64,000 nt of DNA from Ectobius pallidus (lineage: Eukaryota > Arthropoda > Insecta > Blattodea > Ectobiidae). Shown one piece after another: positions 27,001-42,000 of the stretch. The notes under the pieces were generated by a model. It was not told the DNA's origin. It did no database searches and worked only from the letters and a program-made list of their open reading frames with translations. Where the stretch lies: contig CAXKWD010000005.1 in assembly GCA_964059195.1 (NCBI GenBank), forward strand, positions 94,749,882 through 94,813,881, written 5' to 3'. Both the position numbers and the translations under genes were made by a program. Numbering within the stretch: the stretch's first letter is position 1; every line of letters starts with the position of its first letter.

Positions 27001-30000
27001 ATTCATGAGCGTCTTGGTATGTGAAATCTCCACCCATTGTCAGCAACACATTGTTTGTATTGTAGAATTTAGACTGGGTGCTCGCATTGCTCACAAAATC
27101 GTTTACCTGAAGCATTCAGAGAGTCTTCTATATGACCAATTTGAATTCAAATGAAGAGACAATTTTCAATTTCAAAATCTCATGTGAAATAGTCACAAGA
27201 ATTTATTTAACTTAAGCCTGGCCTTTGTAACATATTGCAGTGTGGATTAAGTGGCAGTCTTGTGAACATGTGTATACAGCTATTTCCTCCTCATCCAAGA
27301 TCATATGCTTGTAATGCAGGACTTGAAGTGGAAGATATTAATCTTTAGTCAAATTCTACAAAAAGTAATTTAGATAAAAATTGTTGATCTCTATAACAAG
27401 CAAATATTGTAGACTACTAGAGCAAAATCACTAGAGTAATTTTAAATAAAGCTGCAGACAACAAATGTTTCAAGGAACAATTAAGAGAAAATCACTGAGA
27501 TTCTTTCTGTTACATCTTCAAAAGACCTATCTTTCAATTTTTTTTGTACAATTTTTCATTCTTGAGGTATGCCTTCTGAAGACAGACAAGTTGCTCACAT
27601 GGACCTATTTCTGAAAATGTAATGTTTTTAATCACAAAGAACTTAAAAACTTGTACCTTTAATAGGAGCATTACTCTGCATGTTTGGTTTGAATATAATA
27701 GTTTACCTCCCATAATATCCATGCTATGGGTAATGGAAGTAATTGATTTAATTTCTTTTGTGTCTATGCTAAAAAGGTATGAGGCATTTTAATAACAACA
27801 TTTCTGTGAATACTTTATCAGTTTCAGCTAAAACTGTTTGCATTTGCCACAGATATAATTCCTCTTTACCTACAGAGTTGTATGGTCCAAACCTTCTACT
27901 ATCAGGGTTTTACAGACCTTTTCAACCTGGGAAATTAGCGATGCTTACCGGTATTTACATACAAGGACAGTATATCAGGCTATTGTCATGTGAGGCACTT
28001 GGTAACAAAATAAGGTATTACTAGAGCAAAAGATATTCAGTAATTTTATCAAAGGACCTAATATAAACTTGAGGTTCTTTAACACAATTCAAATCTATAA
28101 TTCAGGGCCCAAACTTGAATTCTTATTATCAAATGCCTGCATACAACCAACAAAGGAATTACCCATAATTTCATTAAGTTTAAATTTAATTTCACACAGA
28201 CCAACTAAGGAAGAGTTAAGAATAACTGAGTCAGTTGGAGGAGCTTAGTCAAGATTTTATCCTTTGGAATATTATATGTAAAGAATACTAGAAAAATAAT
28301 TCTTACATAAAAATACATATCTCATTCTATGAAAGATTATATTGGTTTGACTGAATCACCCAAAACATTTTGATATGTGGCAGCCTAGTTTAGGGAGATG
28401 ATTTCGAACTGCAGACTTCTCAGGTTGTAAAAATGAAAGCACATGGGAATTTTACAGCCACTAGAACTGGGGTGACTGGAAGCAATTTCACTTGTCCACC
28501 ATCATAAGCATTAAAATCAGTTAAGTGGAAACACCCAGGAGAGTATTTGGATACATGTTTGGTTACCCTAGTCTGCTAGTGGAAGTTGGGGGTTGAAAAA
28601 CAGGTTAGCAATTAATCTATCCTCTGAAATTTCATATTTATACTATCAGTTTCCCTAAATTTCTATAGCATATTATGCCAGAGCATCTGTGATGGAACAG
28701 GTTTACATGAACTTTCATCATAATGTTGTAAATTATTGTTAAAATTTGATTTTGTCAATTTTGCAGTTGAAGGAAACAATACTTAGTTAAAATCGAGAAT
28801 GTTGTTTAACGAAAATAGGCATAAAGAAGAATACTGTATCAGTTTTCAATCATGTACCGAATCATGGCTACAGAGAGAAGAATTCCAAATGTAAGGTCTA
28901 AAGATGGCATTCTAAAACAGAAAAGTTTATACAAATTGTATACATAAGCATATTCAACTATGTGAGGAAAAAAATGTATATGGAATCAGCAGCAAGTGAA
29001 ATCTAACACAAACTGACCTAAACAACAGTGATCAGTAGCATAATACTTACCAGTCGTGGAACATTGTAATCTGGACTTTTCTTGTTATCTACAAATGGTT
29101 CATCCTCACAAAGTATATCATAGCAGAAACCTGGAGGTGGAGAATAGTTGTTGTACAGGACAGTTGTGAAGATGTCAGCAGCATCACCTAAACACACGAC
29201 ATAAAGGTTTAATGAGTAAGACAGCGTATTCATGTGTTATTAATATTATTGATTATTCCATTCATATGCCACATGTTTGATATTGACCAATAACGTTTAG
29301 TAATTCCTCGGGAATAGACCAATCATGATTGTTTATCTTGTAATATGCTTTGTAGGGTTGCAAGGAGGCAATTTTATCTGATAAAACATGAGTTCATTAC
29401 TGGACACGTAAGGCATCAACATGCAGAAAGTGAACAGAATTAAATACATTATTTTATACAACACAACATGTTTAGAAATTCTATTAATGTAAATGTGTAT
29501 TGATTAAAAACACAACTTTGATTCAGTGCAAGCCAGTTCATGCGTTTTTATAGTGTTCTGATGCTGAGGCTCTCCATCTTGTGTTATGCACAAGTAATTG
29601 ATGCATGGACTGTTCATTCATTTAGTATGCCACGATCTCACAGCGGGTAGAATACGGGCAACAAAGTAAGAAAATAATTATTATTTATAAAATCAGTTTA
29701 ATTTTATTCATAGGTTAATAACCTTAATAAATCTTACTTGAGATTACAAGTTTCATCAGATAAATTTGCTCAACCTTTGTTCTCGCAAATATATCGAAAA
29801 ACTCATAATCTCTCGTGGGATTACCTATGAGAAATGCATCTTGAAACAGCACCTTAATAATTATCAAGATAATGTAAAAAATCAACACTAATTATTGAGA
29901 ATTATACTAGAATGACGGTTCTTACATATGCAAAGAAAAGAAGAAGACCACAAGAACAGGCCTGAAACAAGTTTATGAAGATGGGAGAAAAAGAGGACTG

Positions 30001-33000
30001 AAAGAAAACTCAGAAAACTGTGAAGAACAGCCTAATGAGCTGTGCAATACTTCTATGTAACCCATCAAAAATTATCTAACAAGCTTAAGATAGGACAGGA
30101 ATGCTTATTGTTGGGAGCTGACGAGATGATCAGGAATCAGTAAGCCAAAATTTTGAAGTGTATAGTCAGGGTCAGAAAAGAATGCAACAGGAGAAATCAA
30201 TATTCCACCACTGCATAAACAGTAATTATCACAAAGCATTTCTAGAGACTCAGCAATCATTGGCAAATACATTTCACATTATTTTTACTTTATTCTTACC
30301 TAGATTTGTAGGACTTCCTTCCCAGACAAATTCTGCAGTCTTTGTTAGCAAACGATTCAATTTGTCTTGATAATCCAATCGACCAAACATAAAACCATCA
30401 TAACCTAACTGGGCAAATATGGAAGCCATTTCTCGAGAATGTCCAAATGGATCTATCTGCCAACCAACACGGGGATGACCACACTTTCCAAAAGTGTCAT
30501 TAAGTTTTCTAGAACACAAGTATTCAGACATGTATTAAATATTGTTTTGTATCAACAAAAACCTTTCACAAAATATTATACTTTAAAATTATCTCACACA
30601 GGACAATGAATACAAGAGGGAAAACCAATTCCCTATGGGGAAATGAAAATGCATGCTTAACAAATTTCATCTCAATTCAGACTATTCACAATACATTATT
30701 TTACTACTAAAGATGGTCTCCATATTTCCACAGCAACATATTTTTAATTCAGGTAACTTATGGCATTGTACTTCTAAATGTTGGGACCTTTCCTAAAAGT
30801 ACAGAAAATATAGAAGTTCAGCCTCCAAAAACATGTCCGGCATGAGACTGGTCTGAGCACTCTTTCAAAATAATTTTAAATTTTTGTTTACCCTTTATCT
30901 GGCAGTGTTGCTCTCAGGCAACACCTATGAATACCTCCCTCAACCTGGCAAGCCTCTTTTGCATTCGGACCACAAAAACACTTCCTACGGCCATCTAACT
31001 GTTAGAATATGAATTAAATTGTTGGTAGATGTTACCTGGGATGTTGTAGCTGTAGCCTGTAGGTACCATTGCCGAATAGAAGGTATAATTGCTCGGTAAT
31101 GACCATTAGACTTGTAATATACCATGTTGCCTGGGAGCAACATTGCCTATCCAGTGGGGAAAAATTTTCATTTTGTCTGCCAGATAAAGGGTTAAATGCA
31201 CTTTCCTTTTACTTATACTTACATTATTAATAAATAAGTACCAGTATTAGTTTTCAATTTAGTTTCTCAAATATTTTAAAACATATATTCATTTTGTTAC
31301 GGTACTCTTTGCCACTAGCAGCTTGTAGTTGTTACAAGGAAAAAGTAGGGAGAAAAAATCCTGAGAGGATAGCTGCTTTTATTTAAAGGATGGTAATTTA
31401 ACTCTAGAGCGGTCATGCTCTGTAATGTTACACGAGCAGATAGGGTTGTATTCTGTACATAGTGCAGTTGAATGGTATAATTTGTTGTTATTCCTTTACT
31501 TTAATTTACATTACACCATTCACAGATTACAAGTAACGTCTAACTGCTCATCGTCTCTGAGTTTAGGCTGTTGGTCTTTTAAACATCCAAATAAAGGACA
31601 CAGAGAGATATATAAGAGGCTTCAAAAATCGCTGCTCATCGTCTCTGAGTTTAGGCTGCTGGTCTTTTAAACATCCAAATAAAGGACACAGAGAGATATA
31701 CAACAGACTTCAAAAGTCGCAGCCTATCCTGATGAACTGTGGCAATATGAAGACAAGTTATAACTTTGTCTTTAACGGGCTCCTGATTGTGTCAAGGGGC
31801 TAGTCAGGTATACAGATAGCTCCAAGACAAACAAAGGAACCGGGACTGGCATCTATGGGCTATCATAATCTTTAGGAGGTTATACCACAGTATTCCAGGC
31901 TGAAATATTTGCTATTTTGGCCTGTGTTCATTTTTTAAGGATGCTTTGGCTGCGTGGTCGGGTTTGTACTTGTTCTGACAGCCAGACTGCTCTGAAGGCA
32001 CTATGTGCCAGTAAAACAAGTTCAAGATTGGTACTGGAGTGCTGAAGGGCTTTGGATAATCTCTGTTCCTGCTGTTCAGCCCAGCTATGCTGGGTTCCTG
32101 GGCATGCGAGAATCAAGAGGTAATGAACTAGCTGAAACACCATACACCATACACTGCTCTTGCACTTCCAAGAAAAGCTCAATGTAACTCTTGACCTGAT
32201 GATGGTATGATTGGTCTAACACAACTAAACTTAAGCTAAACAATGATGTTTTTGGACTATACCGCTTTGTGTTCAAGTACAAGAAATAAGCTGCCAATTG
32301 AAATAATACACTACAGAGCATGCAGTTCCAAGAAAAATGTATTGTAACTCTTGACCTGTTGATGCTAAGATCGCTCTAATAAAACTAAACTGAAGCTAAA
32401 CAATGATGTGAAAGGTATCGACAATTAGTGGCTAGAAGATTTTACATTTTTCCAGTGGAGGCCAAAATGTAAATCTGGTGTATAAAATAATTTCATTAAT
32501 CTATGAACAATTTTATCAAATTTAGAAGGGGTTTCATATTTCCTATAAGTGGTTTCTGTTCTTGATTTACAGGCATTATTTCAAAAGTATTTTTTCTTTC
32601 TTACCTTTATTTATTTACTTGGAATATCAGAATACTAATGGTTACGAACTATTAAAAGGATATAGGCCTACATTGGAGAACCAAGTGGAAAGAATATTAT
32701 GAGAAAATGATCAATATTTACTATGTTGTTGCTTTATTCTTCTTTAAATTAACTTAATTTAATGTTGAAATAATGGCACATAAAGGACCTTTTTATGTTT
32801 TAACATCAATCTCAATGCCAGGGTTAAAATTAATGGGGGAATGGGAGGGATTTCCTCCTCTCGTTAACAAGCTTCCTCAGCATTCAAATAAAATTCCTTC
32901 CTTGCCTGGGATATATTTTTCTACATTTCATAAACTTCAGTTTAAAACTCCAATGCAATTACCATAAACAAACACTTATGTTTCTTCATAATGTAATTTT

Positions 33001-36000
33001 AAATGTAATGGTATCACCAGCACAATGCGTAGCAACAAAATGTATCTAACAAGCAACTGACGGTGTAATAGAAGCGCCAGAATGGACATACAGTTTATAT
33101 TACTGCTTTGTGTTGATTTCTTTTGCCAGCAACAGTACGGTTAAAGAATGTTTGCTACAACAATGAAAACAGTAGTGATTGGTGTTCCTTGATAGTCTGT
33201 CGCGTATAACTTTTACAGAGAGTGGATGTTCTTAAAGTTCGTTAATAACATGGATAAATTTTTAATAAAAAAGCATTTAGTAACAGTCTGAAACTTCAGG
33301 TAATATATTTACATGAGGTTAAATATACTTATGTTAGTAGATTGGGCTTACATTAATTAATTTCCACCCTGCTCAATACCTTTCTGCATTTTCTGAGGCG
33401 TAGAGTAATGCAGCTGTTTGATGCAGAACTAAAATCCCGTCAGAACACTGGGAGCATGTAGTTTTACCTTTAATACAACATTACAGTGTTTTGCAGATGA
33501 CAAGCCGTTTGTCCTTCTCCTGCTTAGATACACGGTCCAATCAGAGACGGCAAGACAGAGGAAAGACTCTTACTGCTAGCAGCACTTCGTTAGCTTGTAC
33601 ATGTGATTGGCGGTGAAGGAAATGGCTTCTCATTTGAAAAATAAAGTCATGCCATAATCTTCACTTTCTTAATTGGTGCTTAGTCGGTTGAAACTTAACA
33701 CCATCCAATTCAGAGAGAGATGCAATAAAAAGACATTTTTAAAATTATTTCAAAACCTGTGGATAAACGTTTAAAAAGAAAAGTTTAAAACACAACGTTT
33801 TGACTCTGCCCTTGAGTCTTCCTCAGGTGACACCTCAAACAGTACCAATCACAAGGAAGATTTGAGTTTCGTCATGGTAACCCATTAGTCCACCATCGAT
33901 AAAAACATTGTTTCTCAAATATCTGTTTTTCCAGTCCTTTGGGATGTCAAACATTTCCTCCTCTATGCATTCTGCAGGCGGCCGAGGAATTTTTAGCACT
34001 AGAATTTCCCTTCTCAGTCTCATTACATCCAGCCATTTGTCCACTGTATCACCCTATTCAAACACACTCCCTGATTGCCGATCATGCTCCATGCCTCAGA
34101 TACCTTTCTTCTTACGCAATTTGAATAGTGATAAAATGATGGTGATGGTGATATAGGGGACGAATGGCTGGATGTAATGAGGAGACTGAGAAGGGAAATT
34201 CCAGTGGTAAAAATTCCTCGGCCACCTGCGGAATGCGTACAGGAGGAAATGTTTGACATTCCAAAGGACTTGAAAAACATATATTTTAGAAATAATGTTT
34301 TTATCGATGGTGGACTAATGGGTTACCATGATGAAACTCAATCTTCCTTATGATCAGTACTGTTTGAGGTGTCATCTGAGGAAGACTCAAGGGCAGAGTC
34401 GAAACGTCATGTTTTAATTTTTTTTTAATGTTTATCCACTGGTTTTGAAATAATTTTAAAAACGTCTATTTATTGTATTTGACTCAGTGGAATTGGGACC
34501 GATATGGATGCTTTATCAGAGGTAGATGATACAATGGTTAGTTGGTAGGATCTATCCATAAGAGGAGAACTATGAATCTCACCTGAGACCCCAAGAAAAC
34601 TGGTCAATAATAGATTGGTAGTTTGTGACTGCCTCATCATTCATGCTCCAAGCCCCACCAATAAATTCAAGCTGACCACTTTTCACCAGTTGCTTGACTT
34701 GATGTCGTGCCCAGTCATCCTGTTTCATCCACCATTTCCAAAAGAAAGCTGTTTCCACATATATAAACCTAAAAGGCAGAAGAGTGAGTATTACACACAT
34801 TTTAAGGAAACAATGGACGGTGAACAAATTAAGGAATTTAACTATACAGATGAATCCCAATTTAATGGGAACTCTATCTAAAGTTTTTAGAATTTTACAA
34901 CAAATTTTGAAAACCACAAATATCATCACTGTCTATTAATATTTTTTATTTAACATTAATTCTTATAATGGATAAAAAGAAAACTTTGTATTTATACTTT
35001 TCAAAATAATACTGATAGCACTACAACTTTAGATATGTGAATTTGGCAAGTTAATGTGCATCTTATTGTAGCATAAAAACCAGTTAAACATTGATTCGTG
35101 TTTCAAGTGGAACTTGGAGATGCCAACTCTTGAAAGTGGAAATAAGGAATAACTGGGATTCACACATGTGTGAAAATGAGGGATAAATACCAAAAATAAG
35201 TAACCAAAGTTTACTACTCGTACAGTGTAAAAAATGGTCACTTATAGTACTGTATTAATATTCTCTGTTAAAAAACATTACACATCACTCTACATTAACA
35301 ATACAAACATTCCTGTCAGTTAAACATAAAATAAAAATAAACTCATCAGGACAGAGGTTTAAAGCATATAGTGATTCACAAACTCTTATCTTTTAATTTC
35401 TTGCTGGCTTGCTGTAATTGACAACAGATTGTACTCTTCTGTATGCCTTTGTCAGTTTTTACAAAAGTGAAATATGTGATATACAGTACAACCTGAGAGG
35501 TTGACCATCTCTGTAACGACACCTGCCTTAATTGACCACATTTTCACGAAACCGGCAAATACCCATTTGTGTGATTTATTAAATATGGGATGGTTTGGTT
35601 ATAACGGTGTTTTTAATGTTATATTATCTTGCATATTTCTGGGTTTTTAGGTCATAAACATCCAGGGCCTATTCATCACAAAGGAACTTACCTAGAGCAA
35701 AATGAGTACTTTTAATAGTAACTTTTTAAATAGTAGATATAGTAGTCACCTTTTCTTAGGGTCATGTATAAGTTCTCTTATCACTGAATCCAGTATGTAC
35801 TGTACGCCTGCCTTCTGTATTTCTGAATGACCTGTAAAAGAAACAAAGTTAACAGACCTACTAAAGAAACAACTGGCATAAGTTCAGATTAAAACTTATA
35901 GGTACAATTTTTGTCAAGTTTAATTGCAATTCTCGTACAAGTAGAGAATGAAAGAAGTGTATTTTATGTTATAGGAATAGGCCAACAACTTACAACTGCA

Positions 36001-39000
36001 ATGATTTTTGCATACTTGGCAACATAGTAAAAAAATTCTCCCATTATGTATTACCACAAAGGACGAATTGTAACAAGCAAACAAAGGATTTGGATTCCAC
36101 AGGGGAGTATCAATTATAATTCATGGCAGTAGGTTTGTAAGTATGGACTGAACATCAAGTTGTTCTTCCAGCTCTTTGGTAAGTTACTTTACAATCGGAG
36201 CCACTCGAATGAAATGAAAACCATCTTGTCTTCTATGCACGATAATGCAGCAATACCATATGACTGAAGTCTGAAACATCACTCACTCTTAACTTCCATC
36301 CTTCCAGCTTATATTACAGCAAACTGCTGAGAGTTTACAATAACCTTGTAACTTTTCTGACATCTCAAATGGATCAGACTGTTTAGTACAAGATGTGTCA
36401 CCTCTAGATAATTAGATAATTACTCTAGCATGCATCAATACTATTACATGAATAACAATTTGTTTTATTTAATGCTTTTAAACTATTCTGTTCTATTACC
36501 TCTAAATATCTACTAAGTTTGATACTTACTTCCATAGTAGTATTGATCAACTGTTTTCAGCCAGCCAACATCATTGTGTGTATGCGGCACCAAGTGTACA
36601 TTCAATTTATCAGGAAGTGACTTCGGACAAGACTGAAAATAAAATGTTATTAACATAGCTGACAAGAAGAAAACAACAGCATGAACTTAGTTCAAGTTTT
36701 TTAACTCTTCCATTGACACTGACTGACTTTTGGTAATGTGAATTATCTTGTTGGAGCAGTTTCAACTGCATAGAAAATGACTCCATGTTGTCAATGTTCA
36801 GCCAGGAAGATGTTTGTGTGATTTATAATTTTGTCATACAATAAGTTATATGTTATTTGAATTATAGAGAGTGTCAGTAAAAAATGTTCAAAAGTTTAAC
36901 CAAGTTCATATTAAGTTACATCACAACAAGATGGACAAAATTCAAGAAGAAAGAGGCAATCAGCTTTTCTTCTTACTGTGACAACACCTTGAGCAGTAAC
37001 TTTTGCAAATTCTCTTGTAACATTTGATCATTTTTAATCTTCTCCATCATTAAGTTCTTAATACAGTTGCCTCGTTATCCTCCTCCCAAGCAGTGTGATC
37101 TTTGAAGTGTTGTTTGTTTAATGCAAGAAGGACACACTCTTCAAAAGCCACATGTTGAAGTGTATTTAAAATGTTGTCATTTGTCAGTCAGAAACAAGAA
37201 ACAAAGAAACGATGAAAATACATACAGTCAACCCTCGCTATAATGCCCCTCTTTACAGTGCCATGCACTGCACCAATAAATGCAAATGAACGGATCTTCT
37301 CCCATATAAAATACACAAGAAACCTCGTTACTGTGCCAATTCATTTAGTGCCAGTGAATATAAGACAAGATTTTTACAAAATTCTTTTAAAGCTGGCATG
37401 AATGTCAGGAAAATTATTTAAGATACATAGAAATGAGTGTTCCCCTGCCACTAACTGTAAATGTAGTGCGGTGGAATGAGGAAGTTATGTTAAGACAGCC
37501 TGCATGAGGGTGAAGCAAGTAGAAAGAGCCCTTCATACAATGAGACATCCCAAACTTTCAATTCTTTCAGTCCAGTGTCCATTCAGCTGTTAAACACTAC
37601 ACTACAGTTCCTCATAAGATTGTTAAAATGAAGAGAACAAGAGAACTATACCAAGAGAAACGGGGAAGTTTGTGAATACAGTGAAATATTTCCGAAGTCT
37701 AGCCTGCAGGCTATAGCATCATATTTTTCATTATTGTGGGAGAAAACTGCAAGTCGGACATATCACTGTAGCACTGGACATATACTGTAATAAACTGAGT
37801 TACTGTATAGTATTTTATTTTGCACTAAAGTTCTCTATATGACTTTTATTTAATTTTTCTTTCATAATACAGTACAGTAAATTAATATGGCAATGTAAGT
37901 TATTATGCCATTTTTATTTTAAAAATAAAATTTCCTTTTAGTGCCACCCTCGCTTTGTGCCACTAAATGTTAGAGAACGGATGGTGGCATTATATCGAGG
38001 GTTGACTGTATTATATTACTAAGCCTACTGCTATTGAACTGACTTGGCAACAGATACTGCCACTTGTTTGGATTTGAGAGTGCAAAGTACTATAGAAACT
38101 AATATTGGGAAGAACACAGTGAAGTCATCATATATATTCATATATATTCAGTCACCCTTGTGACTATCCTCAGCTAAATCTGAATTTTTGTTGGTAGTAG
38201 GCTACAAGGGAACAGCGCTACCAACAAAAATTCAGATGTAGCTGAGGATAGTCACAAGGGTGACTGAAACTACGTAGTCCTAGGTAAATATTTAATAGTG
38301 AAGTTCAAGTGCAAAGTAGTTTACCCTCAATAAACAATAATATAATCTGGCAGTTTGACTCGCAGAGTGGGGAAAAGGAAAACAAGAGAACTATAACAAG
38401 AGAACTATACCAAGACTTCCTTTCTTACCTGTTTTTAAAAGTAGGCCTAATTTAGTGTTTCACCTTATTGACTGAAGTTCCTTTCGGGTATACCCTCAAG
38501 ATCTAAATTGTTACAATTTTTATTTTTCTCTATGTCCTCTCTCTCAAATTTCCTGTGATATTCTGTTTTCAATTGTAAATTTTTATTACTGTCTTATTTT
38601 AAGATCAGACAACTTAATTTGTCTCTTTGTCGCTTCTTCTCTAGATGGGCTGCATATTATAGTACTAGTATTTTATTTAATCCTTTTCCTTTACTTTTTC
38701 ATTCTGTTATTCGGAACAGCCATTTTCTCTTAAGAAAGGTGTTTGAACACCATTAGGCCTACAGTAAAACAACTATTTTAATATTACTGTAAAAAGAGAA
38801 AATATAGGCTAGGTTGTTTGCCATATGTTAAAAACACAAAGGAGAAGTGTGACTACAGGGTAAGCCTAAAGTAAAGTGACTATTAAGTCAAACATCACTA
38901 TTATACTTAGTACAACTTTCCCAAGATATCTCACCTAATCTTGCAAGAACCCCCCCCCCCTAGTAGCCGCAAGACCTTGTAGTAGGTGGGGGGGGCTTGA

Positions 39001-42000
39001 GTGTATCTGCGAACCTGTGGGCTGTACTGGAGGTGGAAACACTGAAGAGTTACTCATGCCAGGGTGGCCACAGGGGAGATACCAGACTAAGAAACGGCTA
39101 ACCAGGACCAACCCTAGGGTGTAGTGTGACCTTTGCTGAGGGGGTGAATGGCACAGGGCTAATGTGTCTCAAATGGGGCCTCTGGAAACCAGGCGACCTC
39201 CAGAGTATAAGGGCCATTCCGTGAGAAAGTGGACATGAGGGGTAATTTTTATTATTTGGTGTATAATGTTTATTTTTGCACCAAACATTTCTTGAAGATC
39301 TATATTTTATTATACAAAGTACCAAAAACATAATATGAAGAATTACTTTTAAAAATATGGGGTTAAAGTTGGCTCTCTTTGAACTTGCTCTGTTATCTTT
39401 AAAAAACATATTTTTTAGTTGGCTAGACAGCTTGTAAAGAACCAGCAGAGACAAGTTCTACTCAGGTCATTGTTAACAGTGTCTTTTGCTCTATACGTTA
39501 CCTGCATTTCATCTTAATCCATCAAGTGAGTTTATTTTAAAATGCATTAGTTGTCATAGTCATAAATGTAACATACGTAACAAAAAACTTCAAAAAGTTT
39601 TTATTTAATTGCAAAGAGCTGGTGGATTTCTTTGTTACCTTCTGGAAGTAAGGTTAGTCATGATTTCTAATGATTGCAAAACTATTTTCACCAAAAGAAC
39701 AATTATTTCCCTAAAAAAATATGTAAACAATAAGTGTAACATATGTAACACGTTTTACTGCCTTGGAATAAAATATGAATTTGCCTTTTGATAGGCCTAT
39801 ATCGATTTCAAATGCATTAGTTTTCAGCCTAGCTTTACATTTGCTGAATAAAGTCCAAATCCCACTGCACCGTGTTTGCTACAGAATTTATACTGGCACA
39901 ATATGTTAAAACTTCTGTATCATAATAGCAATAATTTCAAGTCATCACAGAAGTCGAAACAATTTACCGGTAGTTTGTTTAGTTCTGTCTATTACTGCAG
40001 TAACAACAACCAGTGCTATATTCTCCGTCAATCCATCATTCAATGACTAGATTGTCTTAATGCTGTCTTTTAAACACTTTTTTTTACAGTGCTTCATACA
40101 ATCACTTTAAAGACACACAATAAAATACTATGGGGGAGCAGATTCAGTTCTGATTAGACCTAATGGTACGATAACTATAAATTTCAAAAGTTTGATATTT
40201 TTGACAACAGGTGATATGGAAATATGTGTTGATATCCAATTTGATGATGATGAAGATAATAATAATAATGTTAATGATGTTTGCAACAGGATAATAACTT
40301 CATTGAATAAGAATGGGTTGTAAAGAAAATTGAAAAATTAGGCCTTTGCACCCAGCTTACAATAAATGATCTTTTTTAAATTTTATTAGCGGGCATTTTA
40401 AGTTTTAGCAATCCCAGATTAAAATCCTGGCTGCACCACTGTATAGGCCTAAAGGTAAAATTCAATAATTAATCAAATACAGGGTCTTTATTATAAGTTG
40501 AGACCGGGCAACGGAAGGCTTGAAACCGGGTGACGGAAGGCTTGAAACCGGGTGACGGAAGGTGCACGCAGCCGGTCTGACCTTGATGCAACAGCGGCAC
40601 GTGCAGTTATTGTTAAAGTGTCAACATGATGAGACCCATTTCGCTGCAGCATCATATTTTTGTGTGTCAACATTATTTTAAGTACGAGTCTGCTGGACGT
40701 GTACGTGATGAAGATAACGTTTATCGAACAAATCCTCACACATTGGAGGAGCTGAAAGAAAACATTACGAATGAAATTAGGGGCATTACAGTGGAAGAAC
40801 TCACTCGCGTCAGCCAGAATGTGGTTTCCAGATACAATACCTGTATAACACAGGAAGGACGACACTTCCAACATATGTTATAAGGTAAGATATGTAATAC
40901 TTTATATAGCCTACACTTTAAGCAGGGAAGCCGTGCGCGCGTCACCGGTGGCTAATGCGGACTCCGTAGCGGAGAGTGAAAACACCGGTCGCCCGGTCTC
41001 AACTTATAATAAAGACCCTGTAATTGTTTGTCTCATGAATATAAATATATAATAAATATAGGCCTTATTATTTATTATTTAATCAAAATTGCATAAAATT
41101 ACACATAAACGAAATATATTCTATTTGGCTTATAGTTCGAAATGAGTTCAAAGGAAAGAGTTAGGAAATAGAGAGACAGGATAAAACAAAATAAAGAGGT
41201 TTTTGAGGCCAATTTAGAGAAAGAAAGAGGAAAACAAAGAGAAATTGGAAAATAATATCTGACGAACAATCCAAGGAAATTAATACTAAAGCATGTGAGA
41301 AGACACCTTGCTTCGTATATATGTATGTGTAAATACACATATGGGTCAATCCATTAGAAATGAACCAGGCCAACTAGCTCGACATTTTTTATTTTCCTAA
41401 TTTTTTTACCAATTATTTCCCAACTAAAGATGAGTTCAAAACTATGGTAAAAAGTTATTTGGGCTCATACTTTTTTTTTGGCGGCCATTTTAAGTTTGCT
41501 TTTTAACCATATTTCAATCGAAAACATGTTTTGCACAAATGTAACTATGTTATTTTTATAGATAACAAGACAAAATTAACACCAAAATTATCGGAATGAA
41601 ATGATCTACATTTTTGTTTTAACACAATATTACCGTACCTAAGTAGTGAGGAAAGTGAAGAAAAATTGTATTAAAAAAACCGTAAAGTTCTCAAGCTTTA
41701 AACTTCTACAGCGAATAGTCATATAGTAGATCTACACCAGAAAAAAAAATTAAGGGCGAGCCTTTCTTCCTTCTAATAATTTTGCGGCACTAAAACTCCT
41801 GTTTTAAGTCAATTTTCAATTTGTAGTTTTGAATTTTTTTCTTCACTTTCCTCACTACTTAGGTAATATTGTGTTAAAACAAAAATGTAGATCATTTCAT
41901 TCCGATAATTTTGGTGTTAATTTTGTCTTGTTATCTATAAAAATAACAGAGTTACATACATTTGTGCAAAACATGTTTTCGACTGAAATATGTTTAAAAA

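Noticed and set aside
33835..34280. Frames with [15 protein letters not shown] as protein genes
   Set aside because: Both are readings of complementary arms of the 321-bp foldback; no homology recognised.
39098..39454. 118-residue minus frame
   Set aside because: Spans the junction between the LINE leader and the inserted DNA element, so it cannot be an ancestral gene.
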